Assembly: GCF_026240095.1 (NCBI RefSeq) | Contig: NZ_JAPIVG010000001.1 | Coordinates: forward strand, 744,001 to 808,000 | Direction: 5' to 3' | Origin: Pedobacter sandarakinus | GTDB taxonomy: Bacteria > Bacteroidota > Bacteroidia > Sphingobacteriales > Sphingobacteriaceae | DNA length: 64,000 bases | Shown here: piece after piece, positions 45,208 through 56,200 of the stretch | Numbering within the stretch: position 1 is the stretch's first letter | Layout of the letters: each line of letters begins with the position of its first letter | The notes under the pieces: generated by a model | Database searches by the model: none | Told to the model about the DNA's origin: nothing | What the model saw: only the letters and a program-made list of their open reading frames with translations | Made by a program: the position numbers and the translations under genes

Positions 45208-46899
45208 TTAATCTACCGATGAAGTTTCTTTAACGGGTTTGCCAATCACTTTATAATTACCATCGCCTTTTAAAATGGCTAACATTTGAGGTTGATTAAC
45301 AAAAAGCGCTTTTGCAGCAGCCAATTCTTTATCGTACTGAAAGCTTTGCTCGATGCGTCCTTTCTCGTAAAAATACCTGCTTACGATTTGCGTTTCTAAT
45401 ATTTTTTTGATCTCATCTTTATGTGCGATAACATCTACTTTTTTAGCAACTGTAAGTTTGTATTTTAAATTTTCGAGGTCGGCCTTTACTTCTGCAGATT
45501 TATTTTCTTTTTCAGCTTCGCTCCTCAAATCGGCAAGTAAACGTTCTGTTCTGCTCTGGTAAGTGAGGTCTTTATCTGCCAGTGTATTTATAAAGGCGGT
45601 GTAATCTGCATCAGAAACCTGAAACGTTTTTGCAGAAGCCAGTTTGACATTATTCTTTCGGTATTGATTCGCAAAGTTAAAAAACAAGTTTTTATTTGCC
45701 ATAGTGATGGTTATGGGACTAAGTTTTGCCGCAGGCACCACAACATCCGGATATACGCCATTGCCGCTGTAAACGTTTCGTTGCGCCTTGGTTTGGTACA
45801 TCACCATTGAAGAATCTGCGAACCGCTCTGCTACACCGTTGGCATCTTTATGTGCATAATCTAACTTCTGAATACATCTTCCAGAGGGCGTATAATATTT
45901 GGCTACAGTTACTTTAACTAAGCTGTTGTAGGGAAGGTTAAATGTTTGCTGCACAAGGCCTTTTCCATAACTGCGTTGACCAACCACTACTGCCCGATCT
46001 AAATCTTGCAAAGCACCCGCCACAATTTCTGATGCTGATGCGGAGTTTGCATTAACCAATACGACCACCGGAAGAGAGGTGGAAACAGGTTCGAAAAGTG
46101 TTCTATATGCGATTGTCTTTTCTACATTCTTGCCTTTTTGTGTAACAATCAACTGATCTTTGGCAACGAATAGGTTTACGATTTTGACTGCTTCCTGCAA
46201 AATTCCTCCACCATTATTTCTCAAATCGAGCACAACCCCTTTTGGATTTTCTTTGTTGATGTTAAGTAATGCATCCTTCACCTCTTGTGCCGAGTTTTCG
46301 AGAAACTTATCTAATTTTATGTAACCCATCCCCCCATCCAACATGCCTGAGTAAGATACATTCGGCTGTCTTATCTCTTCGCGAACAATTTTTTTAGCGA
46401 TTTCTTTGCTATCTCTTATTACAAGCAGATCTACTGGCGTACCTTTTGGGCCACGGAGTAGTTGGCTAATTTGGTTACGATCTTTTCCCTTTACCGCTAC
46501 ACCACTAATTACAATTACCTCATCGCCAGCTTTCAAATCGCCTTTATAAGCCGGATAGCCTTCACTAACTTCGTTGATATAAAGTTTCCCATCAATTAAC
46601 ACGGTAGCAGCACCTATGCCTCCATACTGCGTGCTTACATACTTGAGTTTATAATCTTCTATTTCCGATTCGGGAACGTATTCCGTGTAAGGATCTAAGC
46701 TTTCGAGCATCGCATCGATTCCAACCCTCATCAATTGCGGAGCATTGGTATCATCAACATAGTTGATGTTAATTTCCTTATAAAGCGTTGCGAAAATATC
46801 GAGGTTTTTAGAAACCAGGAATAAATCTTCTCTAAACGAGAAAGAGATGGCTGCAAGGCCCAGGCCAGTAGCTAAAATTCCGTATTTAAATTTCTTCAT
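45208..46899 (-). CDS. S41 carboxy-terminal processing protease, CtpA type
   Basis: 563 residues with an N-terminal membrane anchor or signal (about 5-22). The layout is a helical part (LYKEININYVDD), a PDZ domain (GGIGAATVLIDGKLYINEV), the S41 catalytic domain with NANSASASEIVAGALQD (Ser) and RSYGKGLVQ (Lys), and a long helical C terminus. It is the second S41 enzyme in the window, shorter than the one at 19-21 kb. Its place at the head of the glycosidase run suggests shared expression, though no functional link is known. Confidence 0.93.
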   Translation of the reverse strand: MKKFKYGILATGLGLAAISFSFREDLFLVSKNLDIFATLYKEININYVDDTNAPQLMRVGIDAMLESLDPYTEYVPESEIEDYKLKYVSTQYGGIGAATVLIDGKLYINEVSEGYPAYKGDLKAGDEVIVISGVAVKGKDRNQISQLLRGPKGTPVDLLVIRDSKEIAKKIVREEIRQPNVSYSGMLDGGMGYIKLDKFLENSAQEVKDALLNINKENPKGVVLDLRNNGGGILQEAVKIVNLFVAKDQLIVTQKGKNVEKTIAYRTLFEPVSTSLPVVVLVNANSASASEIVAGALQDLDRAVVVGQRSYGKGLVQQTFNLPYNSLVKVTVAKYYTPSGRCIQKLDYAHKDANGVAERFADSSMVMYQTKAQRNVYSGNGVYPDVVVPAAKLSPITITMANKNLFFNFANQYRKNNVKLASAKTFQVSDADYTAFINTLADKDLTYQSRTERLLADLRSEAEKENKSAEVKADLENLKYKLTVAKKVDVIAHKDEIKKILETQIVSRYFYEKGRIEQSFQYDKELAAAKALFVNQPQMLAILKGDGNYKVIGKPVKETSSVD

Positions 46900-47114
46900 C
46901 GCTTCGCTTTCTTTAATTGCGGTAAACCCAATAGATTATTTTTCAGGCGCAAAAAAATGTATACGCCAATAGCTAAAAATGACACATCAGCGTTAAAATT
47001 ATCTACTACCTGATTGTATTAGCGTAAATGTACAAAAAGAGATAAAAAAATCCTTTATGTAACAGGAAAGAAATGAAAGTTAGAGACAGCCCTTCGCTGA
47101 ATGCGCTTTAGCAA

Positions 47115-47330
47115 TTACAACCTGTTGCCTTTAGTATCGGCAAGGGCTTTCTGGATGGTAAATTCGATGTATGTACGATCGCGTTTTACCAAGCGCATTA
47201 AATCTTCAATAAGCTGGTCTTCTTTACCTGCTACAAACTCTAAGGGTTCATTGGCTAAATCACGATATTTTCTAAGGAACTTGGTTTTTACCTTAAATGC
47301 AGTTTCGGGAGTGAGTTGAAAATTAGCCAT
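47115..47330 (-). CDS. Small helical protein of unknown function
   Basis: 71 residues from the ATG at 47330. The frame extends to 47393, but the extra part is hydrophobic and unrelated in style, and MANFQLTPETAFKVK is a natural start. Charged amphipathic helices follow. It has no recognised family. It resembles small cytoplasmic proteins common in this phylum. Confidence 0.6.
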   Translation of the reverse strand: MANFQLTPETAFKVKTKFLRKYRDLANEPLEFVAGKEDQLIEDLMRLVKRDRTYIEFTIQKALADTKGNRL

Positions 47331-47487
47331 ATTGGATTTTATTTGATGCAAAAGTAAAAAATATTTGCTCACATTTTTATGTTTTAAAACCAAGAATTAA
47401 AAAATAGCATCTAATGAAATACTTTGCACGATAATTGTGTTAAAAGTGCGTTATAGGTCACACATCCAATTAATCAAACTTATAGAA

Positions 47488-48090
47488 ATGAAAAAAATCA
47501 TTCTCTCTATTATTGCGTTAACTACTTTTTTGGTAAGTGCGCAAGCCCAAACTTTTAATCTAGGTTTAAAAGCGGGCGTAAATCTGGCAAAATTAGACGC
47601 CGACTTTGCCAGTGCAGAAAATCGGTTAGGTTACCAAATCGGAGCTTGGGCCAGAATAGGTGGTGCGAGTTTTTACGTACAGCCTGAGGCCTATATCGGG
47701 AGCAAGGGCAACAGGTTTGTCAGTTTCACCAATAACAGTAACAATGAGGTCGTAGCCGAAGGAAAAGTTAAATTTACTACGCTTGATGTTCCTGTATTAT
47801 TAGGAACCAAATTTGGTGCGAAGAACTTAAATTTCAGGTTAATGGCTGGGCCCGTAATTTCGTTTGTTTTAGACGAGAACGCCACTTTCAATAGTGCTTA
47901 CCAACAGGCAACAGATTTTGATAACTATAAAAACCAGGCACTTGGTCTACAAGCTGGCGCTGGGGTTGATGTGGGCGCAATTTCGGTGGATCTACGTTAT
48001 GAAGCTGGCTTATCAAACATTAGCAAAAGTGAAAAATATACACAAAAACCTAATTTATTTCAATTGAGCTTAGGTTTTAAGATATTGTAG
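47488..48090 (+). CDS. Outer-membrane beta-barrel (porin family) protein
   Basis: 200 residues from the ATG at 47488, with a signal peptide ending at AQAQ. The frame opens earlier at 47437, but that leaves the signal buried. The mature part begins TFNLGLKAGVNLAKLD, an OMP_b-brl_2 start, and alternating strands run to an aromatic/hydrophobic end (NLFQLSLGFKIL). About eight strands are predicted. Transport or structural role is unknown. Confidence 0.85.
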   Translation: MKKIILSIIALTTFLVSAQAQTFNLGLKAGVNLAKLDADFASAENRLGYQIGAWARIGGASFYVQPEAYIGSKGNRFVSFTNNSNNEVVAEGKVKFTTLDVPVLLGTKFGAKNLNFRLMAGPVISFVLDENATFNSAYQQATDFDNYKNQALGLQAGAGVDVGAISVDLRYEAGLSNISKSEKYTQKPNLFQLSLGFKIL

Positions 48091-48162
48091 GGAACGAAGA
48101 TAGAGCGGCGGCGAATGAGCTGTCGCTCCATTTACTAATCTTGGAATATGGGCTAGTTCAAA

Positions 48163-50784
48163 TTAATTTAAGATGGTTAAACTACCAGATATTTTTCCGC
48201 AATCAGTTTTTAAATCAATAAGGTAATAATATACTCCTGTGCCAAGTGGCTTACCATTAAATTTTCCATCAAATTCTTTATTATAGCCCAGGGAGTAGAA
48301 TAGTTGATCGCCATTTCTATTGAAAACATAAAATTCCGCATTGGGGTAATTTTCGATTCCTTTAATTCTCCAGGTATCGTTTACCCCGTCGCCGTTTGGC
48401 GTAATTGAATTTGGAACTTGAATTTTTTTATCGGCTAGCGCATTAAAATCTAAGAAATCCGTCCTCACCTCACAACCAAAGCTATCTTTGACTTTTAAAT
48501 AATAGCGCCCAGGTTTGGCCATTAAATTTAGCGAGGTGGAGATGGTCTGCTCATTTGCATCGACCCATGCATAAACATAGGGCAAATTCGATCCTGTTAC
48601 CTGAATTCCTGAAACACTTATGTTTGCGCCATCACACCCAATTCTGGCCTCTATCTGGTTGACATTGATTTCTGGCAATTGTGAAGCCTCTACCTTAAAC
48701 GTTCCGGCAATGCTTTCACACTTTACACCATCAGATGCTAATAAAGTATAACTACCTGGGAGAACTTGCGAAAGATTCTCATTGTTGCCCACGACATTGC
48801 CCTGGGAATCTTTCCAAGTAAAAACGATGGGCCTTTCCCCTTGATAACTTTGAATAGTAATGCTTCCATTTTGCTTATCACAAGTTGCCGGTGCAATTAA
48901 TACCGATCTCACGGAGAAGTCCTTATTCAAGTTTTTGATCTCGTAGATTGGCGAAGTAATTTCGCATGTGCCCGTACCCACTTTAAAGAAATAACCACCT
49001 GCGGGAACGTTTTCTAGATTAACACCACGACCTACGACTTGACCCTCCAGATTATACCATGTTCTGCTTAAATCATTTGCCACAGCAATGTTTTTAATAC
49101 TACCGTTGGCACCACCGCAGCTTTCGTTTGTTACTATTCTATTTGCATCACTTATTCCATTGCCAATAGGGCCGATAGTAAATGTTGCAGAAGTAACATC
49201 GCACAACCCTCGCTGACCAGCTTTTAAATAATATGTGCCCGCAGACACGTTTTCCAGATCAATTTTATTCCCCACTATGGCGCCTGCTGCATTATACCAT
49301 TGGTAAACAGAAGAATTGTAAACATGCAGGTTTTTAATACTACCTGTTGATTCTCCACAAAAAGGATCAATAATCTGTTTTTCAGTATCATTAATTAATG
49401 GCTTGGAAAAATTAGATGTTGCCCCGTTCTCATCGGTACCTAAGCTTGTTACTTTCCCCGTAACTGTACCGGTATACTTCCAGCTGCCATCTGCGTGTGT
49501 TCTTAAGGTAGCGAACCATGTCTTGCCTTGACAATCATTGCAATCATCAGTATAAAAAAGTTCGACGGTAGCATTTGGGATATATTTACCACTAACTTCG
49601 GTAGTTGTAATCACGTCAATCTTGGCTTGATTTAGACTTTGATTTTTAAAGGTCACGGCATCGAAGGTATTGCAGTAAATACTATTTTTATAGATTGAAA
49701 TGGGATAGGAGTTTTCAATTAGTATTGCAGTTTTATTATAGCCGATAGTATTTTGATCATTGATATTCGATCCACCAATAAGTCCTTTAGTATTTGAAAA
49801 ATTGATGTGAATACCCAATGTATTTGAAAAATTTTCGGTGCCAAGTTTGCCTGTGCCTATTTTATTACGGGCGATAATAAAGCCATCATTTACAAAATCT
49901 ATATAGATGCCCTTTGCTTGCCCCGCTAAAAAATTGTCAGAGATGATTGGCATACTATTACCTCCGTTAACATAAATTCCATTTGCGGATGTAGTGGGCT
50001 TGGGCATAAAATTTTTATCAAGCCCTATAATATTATTTGAGATTTTGATGTTTGATTCTGCACCACCTAGCGCAATACCACTTCTGGTATTACCAGTAAT
50101 TAAATTACCCTCATCTGCGCTGTCTCCACCAATAATGCTATTTTTTAGGAAACTTATATCAATACCCGATTCATTCGGAGACAGATTTAATCCATTCTCT
50201 GAAAGACCGAAGATATTGGAAGATATTTTTATATTTTCGATGAAGAATTTTGGGATAACAAATGGTGAAAGTATCCCGGCATAACAGCCGACAAAACAAT
50301 TTGGCTTATTAGGTGCTCCAATTACAATATCTTTTGAATTATAAAGGTAAATGCCTGCCTTTTTATCATCCAGGGCACCAAGCGGGTCAGATTGGAAATT
50401 GCTAAATAACAGCCCATAAACAGCTACACGACTGGCATTGTCTAATCTGATACCGCTAAAATATGCTGCTACAACTCTTATTAAACTAACTTTTATATTT
50501 GGATTACCTAAAGCAGAGAATGGTTGAGTAGTGGCATCCAGAATGATATTGCTGCTTAGCACAGGCAATTCTGTTTCCAATGCTATGGTAACGTCGGCTA
50601 AGGATGAGCCTGGTAAATTAAAATAGATATAGTCTAGATCAGTGGTTCCATTGTTATTAGCTCTTTCTATGGCATCTCGTAGCGAACCTGCTCCAGCATC
50701 ATTCTTTGAAATTACGAAGAATGTATCCGCTCGCAAAGCAGTATTCATTAGTAAAAAAGTCAGAATCAGAATTAAGTAACGCAT
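48163..50784 (-). CDS. Type IX secreted protein with beta-helix and T9SS type B C-terminal domain
   Basis: 873 residues from the ATG at 50784; a nine-residue upstream extension is possible. A signal peptide is followed by a right-handed beta-helix region (about 25-390) and SprB/Ig-like repeats. The gliding-motility C-terminal domain closes the protein (NSITPNGDGVNDTW, EFYVFNRNGDQLF, GTGVYYYLIDLK). This C terminus directs export by the type IX secretion system and anchoring to the cell surface. The beta-helix suggests polysaccharide binding or cleavage, but no catalytic site was identified. A terminator separates it from the DUF4397 gene. Confidence 0.9.
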   Translation of the reverse strand: MRYLILILTFLLMNTALRADTFFVISKNDAGAGSLRDAIERANNNGTTDLDYIYFNLPGSSLADVTIALETELPVLSSNIILDATTQPFSALGNPNIKVSLIRVVAAYFSGIRLDNASRVAVYGLLFSNFQSDPLGALDDKKAGIYLYNSKDIVIGAPNKPNCFVGCYAGILSPFVIPKFFIENIKISSNIFGLSENGLNLSPNESGIDISFLKNSIIGGDSADEGNLITGNTRSGIALGGAESNIKISNNIIGLDKNFMPKPTTSANGIYVNGGNSMPIISDNFLAGQAKGIYIDFVNDGFIIARNKIGTGKLGTENFSNTLGIHINFSNTKGLIGGSNINDQNTIGYNKTAILIENSYPISIYKNSIYCNTFDAVTFKNQSLNQAKIDVITTTEVSGKYIPNATVELFYTDDCNDCQGKTWFATLRTHADGSWKYTGTVTGKVTSLGTDENGATSNFSKPLINDTEKQIIDPFCGESTGSIKNLHVYNSSVYQWYNAAGAIVGNKIDLENVSAGTYYLKAGQRGLCDVTSATFTIGPIGNGISDANRIVTNESCGGANGSIKNIAVANDLSRTWYNLEGQVVGRGVNLENVPAGGYFFKVGTGTCEITSPIYEIKNLNKDFSVRSVLIAPATCDKQNGSITIQSYQGERPIVFTWKDSQGNVVGNNENLSQVLPGSYTLLASDGVKCESIAGTFKVEASQLPEINVNQIEARIGCDGANISVSGIQVTGSNLPYVYAWVDANEQTISTSLNLMAKPGRYYLKVKDSFGCEVRTDFLDFNALADKKIQVPNSITPNGDGVNDTWRIKGIENYPNAEFYVFNRNGDQLFYSLGYNKEFDGKFNGKPLGTGVYYYLIDLKTDCGKISGSLTILN

Positions 50785-50796
50785 AGTTTTCGGATC

Positions 50797-50831
50797 CAAA
50801 AAAAAAGACAAGGCTAAATAACCTTGTCTTT
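50797..50831 (-). terminator. Terminator after the DUF4397 gene
   Basis: Read leftward, a 10-bp stem (AAAGACAAGG with CCTTGTCTTT), eight-base loop and nine T. It ends the SusC-SusD-DUF4397 unit. Confidence 0.88.
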
Positions 50832-50850
50832 CCTAAAAATAGCAACATTT

Positions 50851-51639
50851 TTAATAAAATGAGGCATAAGTGCTTATGCCAAATGGGTAGGTTGCTGAAC
50901 CCGCAACACCCCTTAGAATTAAAGTATATGCCTGACCTTTGGTAAGGGTAAGTGCAGTAAGGTTTGCTGTAGTTACCGAGGTTGTAGTACCAGTATAATT
51001 AAATTGGTAAACATTTGCCTGACCGGGTAAGGGTATTTCGACAAATCCTGAAGCTGTGTTGGAGGCAACATTAGGAACGATAACCTGCCCAGTAGTCTTC
51101 TGTACCATATCGATATTAGCTGTTCCTCCGCTGTACAAATTCACTACTCTAACATACACTTTTGTAGTGTCTAGTGCAGGTTTAGCTTCTTCTAACAGAA
51201 ATGTCGAGGGAATTTTTTTATCGGTAGTATTATATGCGCCCGTTGTAAATAACGAATAATATTTACCGCCTGCAGTGTTTATTGTGGTATTTAATACGGC
51301 AACCCCTTTATCAACAGCGGCAGAAGAAACTATTTTTGCGTCTATTTTATTTGAACCAGGCGTAATTGGTAAGTATTGTCCGCCAGTGCTAGGGAAAATA
51401 CTTATATAGCCGAAGCCAGTTTCTCCAGACAAGGCATTATAGGCTCCAGAAACCCTCGTATCATTTAGATAAAAGTTTATACTTGGGCTACCTGGAGTCA
51501 TGTTGATAAACCTCAAAAAGGTATAAGCCGGATCGCCACCATTAATTTTAGTATAAGGTGTACTTTCTACAAGTTCCCCTTTTTTACAAGCTCCAAAAAG
51601 CGATGCTAGAGCAAGTGTTATATATAAAATCTTTTTCAT
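50851..51639 (-). CDS. DUF4397 lipoprotein
   Basis: 262 residues with a lipoprotein signal (LFGAC, Cys18). Two DUF4397 sandwich units are seen at about 40-120 (TFLRFINMTPGSPSINFYLN) and 160-250 (VRVVNLYSGGTANIDMV). The domain is common in secreted and surface proteins of this phylum and probably binds a ligand or protein. Eleven bases after the SusD-like gene, so it is likely part of that nutrient-uptake unit. Confidence 0.88.
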   Translation of the reverse strand: MKKILYITLALASLFGACKKGELVESTPYTKINGGDPAYTFLRFINMTPGSPSINFYLNDTRVSGAYNALSGETGFGYISIFPSTGGQYLPITPGSNKIDAKIVSSAAVDKGVAVLNTTINTAGGKYYSLFTTGAYNTTDKKIPSTFLLEEAKPALDTTKVYVRVVNLYSGGTANIDMVQKTTGQVIVPNVASNTASGFVEIPLPGQANVYQFNYTGTTTSVTTANLTALTLTKGQAYTLILRGVAGSATYPFGISTYASFY

Positions 51640-51650
51640 GTAATGTTATA

Positions 51651-53201
51651 TTAAGGTTGAGAAAACCACATTTTGTAGGTATGATAATCGGGTTGATCGG
51701 CGCCAATAGCCTTAAGTGCCGCAACGTTCCATAGGTACTCGGAGTTGTAACGAGGACGATAGCGTTGAGCAGGTTTACCACCATTATCAGCATAGAAACT
51801 AGATGGAAAAATAAAAACACCTCCATATGGATTATTCCCTTTTGCATCTCCTGTATTGTAGTTATACTTACGTAAATCACACCATGTTTCAACAAACCCA
51901 TATCCATATAAGGCTAAATATTTTTGTAACATAATATCCTTAAGTGTTAATGCTGCCGCATTTTGCTTTACTGCCGCACTCGTTAGATAGGCTGTTTTTT
52001 GTGCTGTTGTAATGGCCGTTCCAAGCGAACTAACAAAATCAATACTTGCAGAAATACCATTTAAGTATGCAGTATATGCAACATTTGCATTCTCATTCCT
52101 AAATGCAGCTTCTGCCTTAATAAATTGCATTTCAGCATAAGTCATGATTGGGAACCCAGCGTTATCCTTAAATAAATACTTTCCTGCACCCGCACCAGGA
52201 TTTAACGATGCCAAAACACCCCATGGATTTGGGATTTGATTTCTAAGTGCTGCGGTACCTGGATCTGAACTGCCAGGATTTGTTCCTCTATATACACCAT
52301 CGGCAGAAGGTGTGATCATGTTCACAATTCTTGGGTCGATAACTGTTCCCTGTGTACCAGTAAGATACGTGCCGTCTAAAAGGCCAACAATCATCCTTGT
52401 TTGACGATATGATGCCAAATTGGCCCTCAAAGGACCGAAGAAATTACCATCAATTGAAGTAGTTCCCTTGTTTGGAACAATAAAATTATCTGCATTGCTT
52501 GCCAAAGCTTTATCAACGTACTCTATTACCTTAGCAGGATTATAATTTGCTTTATTAATTAAATTGTTAGCATTCCTAGCCAAAATACCGTAATTAAATT
52601 TAATCCATTTGGCATTGTCGCCTGCATAAACTAAATCTGCACCAGCCATTTTTGCCACGGTACCTGTTCCATCAGTACGTGAGAAGTTGGCAATAGATTC
52701 ATTAGCCAATCTAACTACCTCAGCATAAACATCCTCTTGTTTGTCGTAATCGAAAACATAACGGTTTGGCTCATAAGCTTGTTTTAGAATGATCTCACCA
52801 TGGTAATCTGTTGTAGTTTGCCAACTCCAAGCTTTTAAAGCCTGCGCCAAGCCAACATAATTATACTCTTGTTTCTGTTGTGAATCTTCTATTATGAGGT
52901 TTAGATTTGCGCCTAACCCATAGTAATTAGTCCTCCAGATTTCGCCCATCGCATCACTACCAGGCAACCAACCGTGGGTTTCACCTACGTTAACATTTCC
53001 ACCAAAATATTGAATCAAACCACCAAGGTAGCGGGAGTCAAATTGAATACCACGTTCCATTTGTGCAAATAGAGGCGGCGTTAGCGTTTTGCTCTCTGGC
53101 ACTTGAGGCGTAGCCGGATCTGTATTAATATCCAAGTATTTTTTACACCCCGCAGATATGAATACAGTTAATACTGTAATTGCTATAAAAATCTTTTTCA
53201 T
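51651..53201 (-). CDS. SusD-like outer-membrane lipoprotein (SusD-like_2 type)
   Basis: 516 residues with a lipoprotein signal (ISAGC, Cys19) and KKYLDINTDPATPQVPE at the mature start, as in SusD-like_2 proteins. TPR-like helices follow, with NPWGVLASLNPGAG and EMQFIKAEAAF in the middle region. It forms the lid of a SusC transporter and captures nutrients at the cell surface. The paired susC gene lies 11 bases upstream. Confidence 0.95.
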   Translation of the reverse strand: MKKIFIAITVLTVFISAGCKKYLDINTDPATPQVPESKTLTPPLFAQMERGIQFDSRYLGGLIQYFGGNVNVGETHGWLPGSDAMGEIWRTNYYGLGANLNLIIEDSQQKQEYNYVGLAQALKAWSWQTTTDYHGEIILKQAYEPNRYVFDYDKQEDVYAEVVRLANESIANFSRTDGTGTVAKMAGADLVYAGDNAKWIKFNYGILARNANNLINKANYNPAKVIEYVDKALASNADNFIVPNKGTTSIDGNFFGPLRANLASYRQTRMIVGLLDGTYLTGTQGTVIDPRIVNMITPSADGVYRGTNPGSSDPGTAALRNQIPNPWGVLASLNPGAGAGKYLFKDNAGFPIMTYAEMQFIKAEAAFRNENANVAYTAYLNGISASIDFVSSLGTAITTAQKTAYLTSAAVKQNAAALTLKDIMLQKYLALYGYGFVETWCDLRKYNYNTGDAKGNNPYGGVFIFPSSFYADNGGKPAQRYRPRYNSEYLWNVAALKAIGADQPDYHTYKMWFSQP

Positions 53202-53212
53202 CTCTCTATTAA

Positions 53213-56200
53213 TTAAAAACCTACTCTTAAACCAAAGTTATATCCTCTTGGCAAACCTACTGAACCAAAATCTATACCTGTACCTCCTAAACCACCAGAT
53301 GCCGCACTTAATCCGTTAACTGCAGGGTCAACACCTTTGTAGTTAGTAATTAATAACAAATCTGTACCGGTGAAAAACACATTGGCACTCTTGAATACAT
53401 TGCTTTTTGCAAACAAAGCCTTAGGCAAGTTGTACGATAGTGTTACGTCTTTTAACCTTACCCAGTTTACATCAGTTTGTAAGAAATCTCTAGTATTATA
53501 AAAAGTAGAATAGTAAGAAGTGGTAATGTATGGGGTTACTAAAATATTATTAACTGTTGGGTTTCCAGAATTTTCTAAGCCGTCTTTTAATACTCCAGCG
53601 ATTACCCTTGGAATTTCACGGTCTAAAGTTAGCTTAGACATACCACGTGCATAAAGATAAAATTCTGTAGCGTTGTAGATATCGCCTCCCTTTCTCATAT
53701 CCAACAAGAAAGAAAGATTGAAATTTTTGTAAGTAAAGCTGTTGGTTAAACCTACTGATATATCTGGTGCACGATCGCCGATGGGTGTAAAGTTAGTTCC
53801 TTTAATAGGCATACCGTTTTGAGGATTGATTAATACCTCTCCAGCGTTGTTTCGAAGATAATCAATACCTGCAAAAGCAGAGATAGACGAACCAACAGTA
53901 TATTGTGCTCTAACATTATCAAACAACCATGAATCTGATACGTAAAATATATCTTGGTCAGCTGGTAAAGCCAATATTCTTCCCCGATCCCGAGAAAGGT
54001 TTGCCGATATATCCCAGGTAAAGTTAGTGGTTTTAATTGGGTTACCCTTTACCAGCAATTCGAAACCGCGTTTACGAATCTTTCCACTATTAATATAACC
54101 TAGAATAGCACCAGTTGCGTAACTTAATCTAGGTGCCGTAATTTGTTTGTTAGATAGTGTATTGTAATAAGAAAAATCGAAAGATAGACGGTTATTAAAT
54201 AAACCCAGTTCCATACCAGCTTCGGCCATAGTACTAAATTCGGCCTCTAAGTTAGGGTTACCGGCAGTAACGTCTGTAGCGAAACCACCACCCGTGGTTG
54301 TCTGTGCCACTAATTTGGTTTTAGTAACATAAGCGTTTCTGGCATCTTTACCCGATTGTCCATAAGAAGCTCTTAATTTACCAAATGATAGCCATTCGAG
54401 TTTTTTAAGGGGCGCAAGATCCGAGAAAACAAAACTCAAAGAACTTGCCGGATAAAAGAAACTATAATTTTGAATAGGGAGCGTAGACGAAAAATCCTGT
54501 CTTCCTGTTAAAGTTAAATATAAAATATTATCGTACCCAAGTTCCGCAACAGCCAATGCACCAACCTTTCTCTTTAATTCGTCGGCGTAAGCAACTCGCT
54601 GTGTGGTTGGATCTGTATTGTTCATACTATAAAAATTCTGTTGATAGAACCTGGTGCCAAATTGTGCATTGGTTTGGTAAGATCCATCAGTCAAATCTCC
54701 GCCAATACGGAATACCGGCTTAAACTTCCCAAAGTCTTTCTTAAACGTTGCAATTAAGGTGGCATTATATAAGCGCTCGTTGGTGTTATAAGTATTTAAA
54801 CCTCCTCCCAAGTTGCTAGTACCACTTCTATTGGCCTCGTACGACTGCGGATGATAAGCTGATAAACCCTGACCGGCATTGATATCTGCACCACCCCTGG
54901 CAGTAATACTTAACCATTTCGTAGGTACATAGTCAATTCCAAAATTCGCGAGCATACGGTTACTTTTTTCCCAGTTTGGATTTTTTTCTACAGCCCAATA
55001 CGGATTATCTAACTCGCCACTTAAACTGCCCGTAATTGTTCTTCTATCCCCTGTACTGGTAAGGTAATTTCGCATATCATCAACCAATGGCCAAGTTAAA
55101 GAACTTAACATAGGGCTACTGGCACCTTTATATGTTTTGTTAGTTTTAGAATTGATGAAATTGATTGAACCATTCATTTTTATCTTTTCGCTAATAGTAG
55201 TGGTAACACTAACCTTCCCGTTTAAACTGTTAAAGTCGGTTCCAGGAATAATACCAGTTTGGTTGGTATAGCCTAAAGATGTTCTTACAGAAAGCTTTTC
55301 GCTTCCACCTTCTATCGATGCATTGTGTTTTTGGGTAAAACCTGTTTTGTAGAAGTTGCCCACGTTATCATAAATGGTTCTATTCCCTGGAATCTTGGCC
55401 CCAAAATAAGTTCTTGTTCTCACTTCCTCATCGAAGAATCCACCTGCGCCACCGCCGTAAACCGATTGTACATCTGGGAACCGATAAGCGTTTTCAACCC
55501 TAAAAGAGTTGTTATAAGTTACTCTTGCTGTACCCGATTTGGCTTTCTTGGTGGTAATAACAACCGCACCAGAGGCACCTTGTGTTCCATAAAGCGCCGA
55601 AGCTTCTGGCCCTTTTAAAATGGTGATGGTCTCGATCTCTTCTGGATTAATATCCATTGCACGGTTTCCATAGTCATTTTGTCTATTAAAAGTTCCTTGA
55701 CCCACGAGGTTGTATTCGCTGAAGGTACGATTAGAAATAGGCAACCCATCGATAACAAATAATGGTTGGTTATCTCCGTCAAGAGAAACTCCGCCCCTAA
55801 TAATCATTGTAGACGATGCTCCTGGCGTTCCATTTGTTGGAGTGATGGTTGCGCCAGCTACTCTTCCCTGTAATGCATTTAGAAAATTATCACGTTGTGT
55901 TTGAGCAACCTCTCCACCTTTAATCGTTTGCGTAGAATAACCCAGTGATCTGGTACTGCGCTCTATACCTTGTGCAGTAACAATTACTTCATCCAAATTA
56001 CTTGCATCGCTAGCAAGAATTACATTTATGGTTGAGTTATTGCCAACAGGCTTATCCTGAGACCTAAATCCAATGTAGGTGAACTGAAGCACATCCGTTT
56101 TTAATGCTTTAATTGAGTAATCCCCGCTGCCATTGGTTTGGGCAACTACCGTGGTTCCTTTTACTCGAATAGAAACGCCAGGCACTGGTCCATCGCTAGA

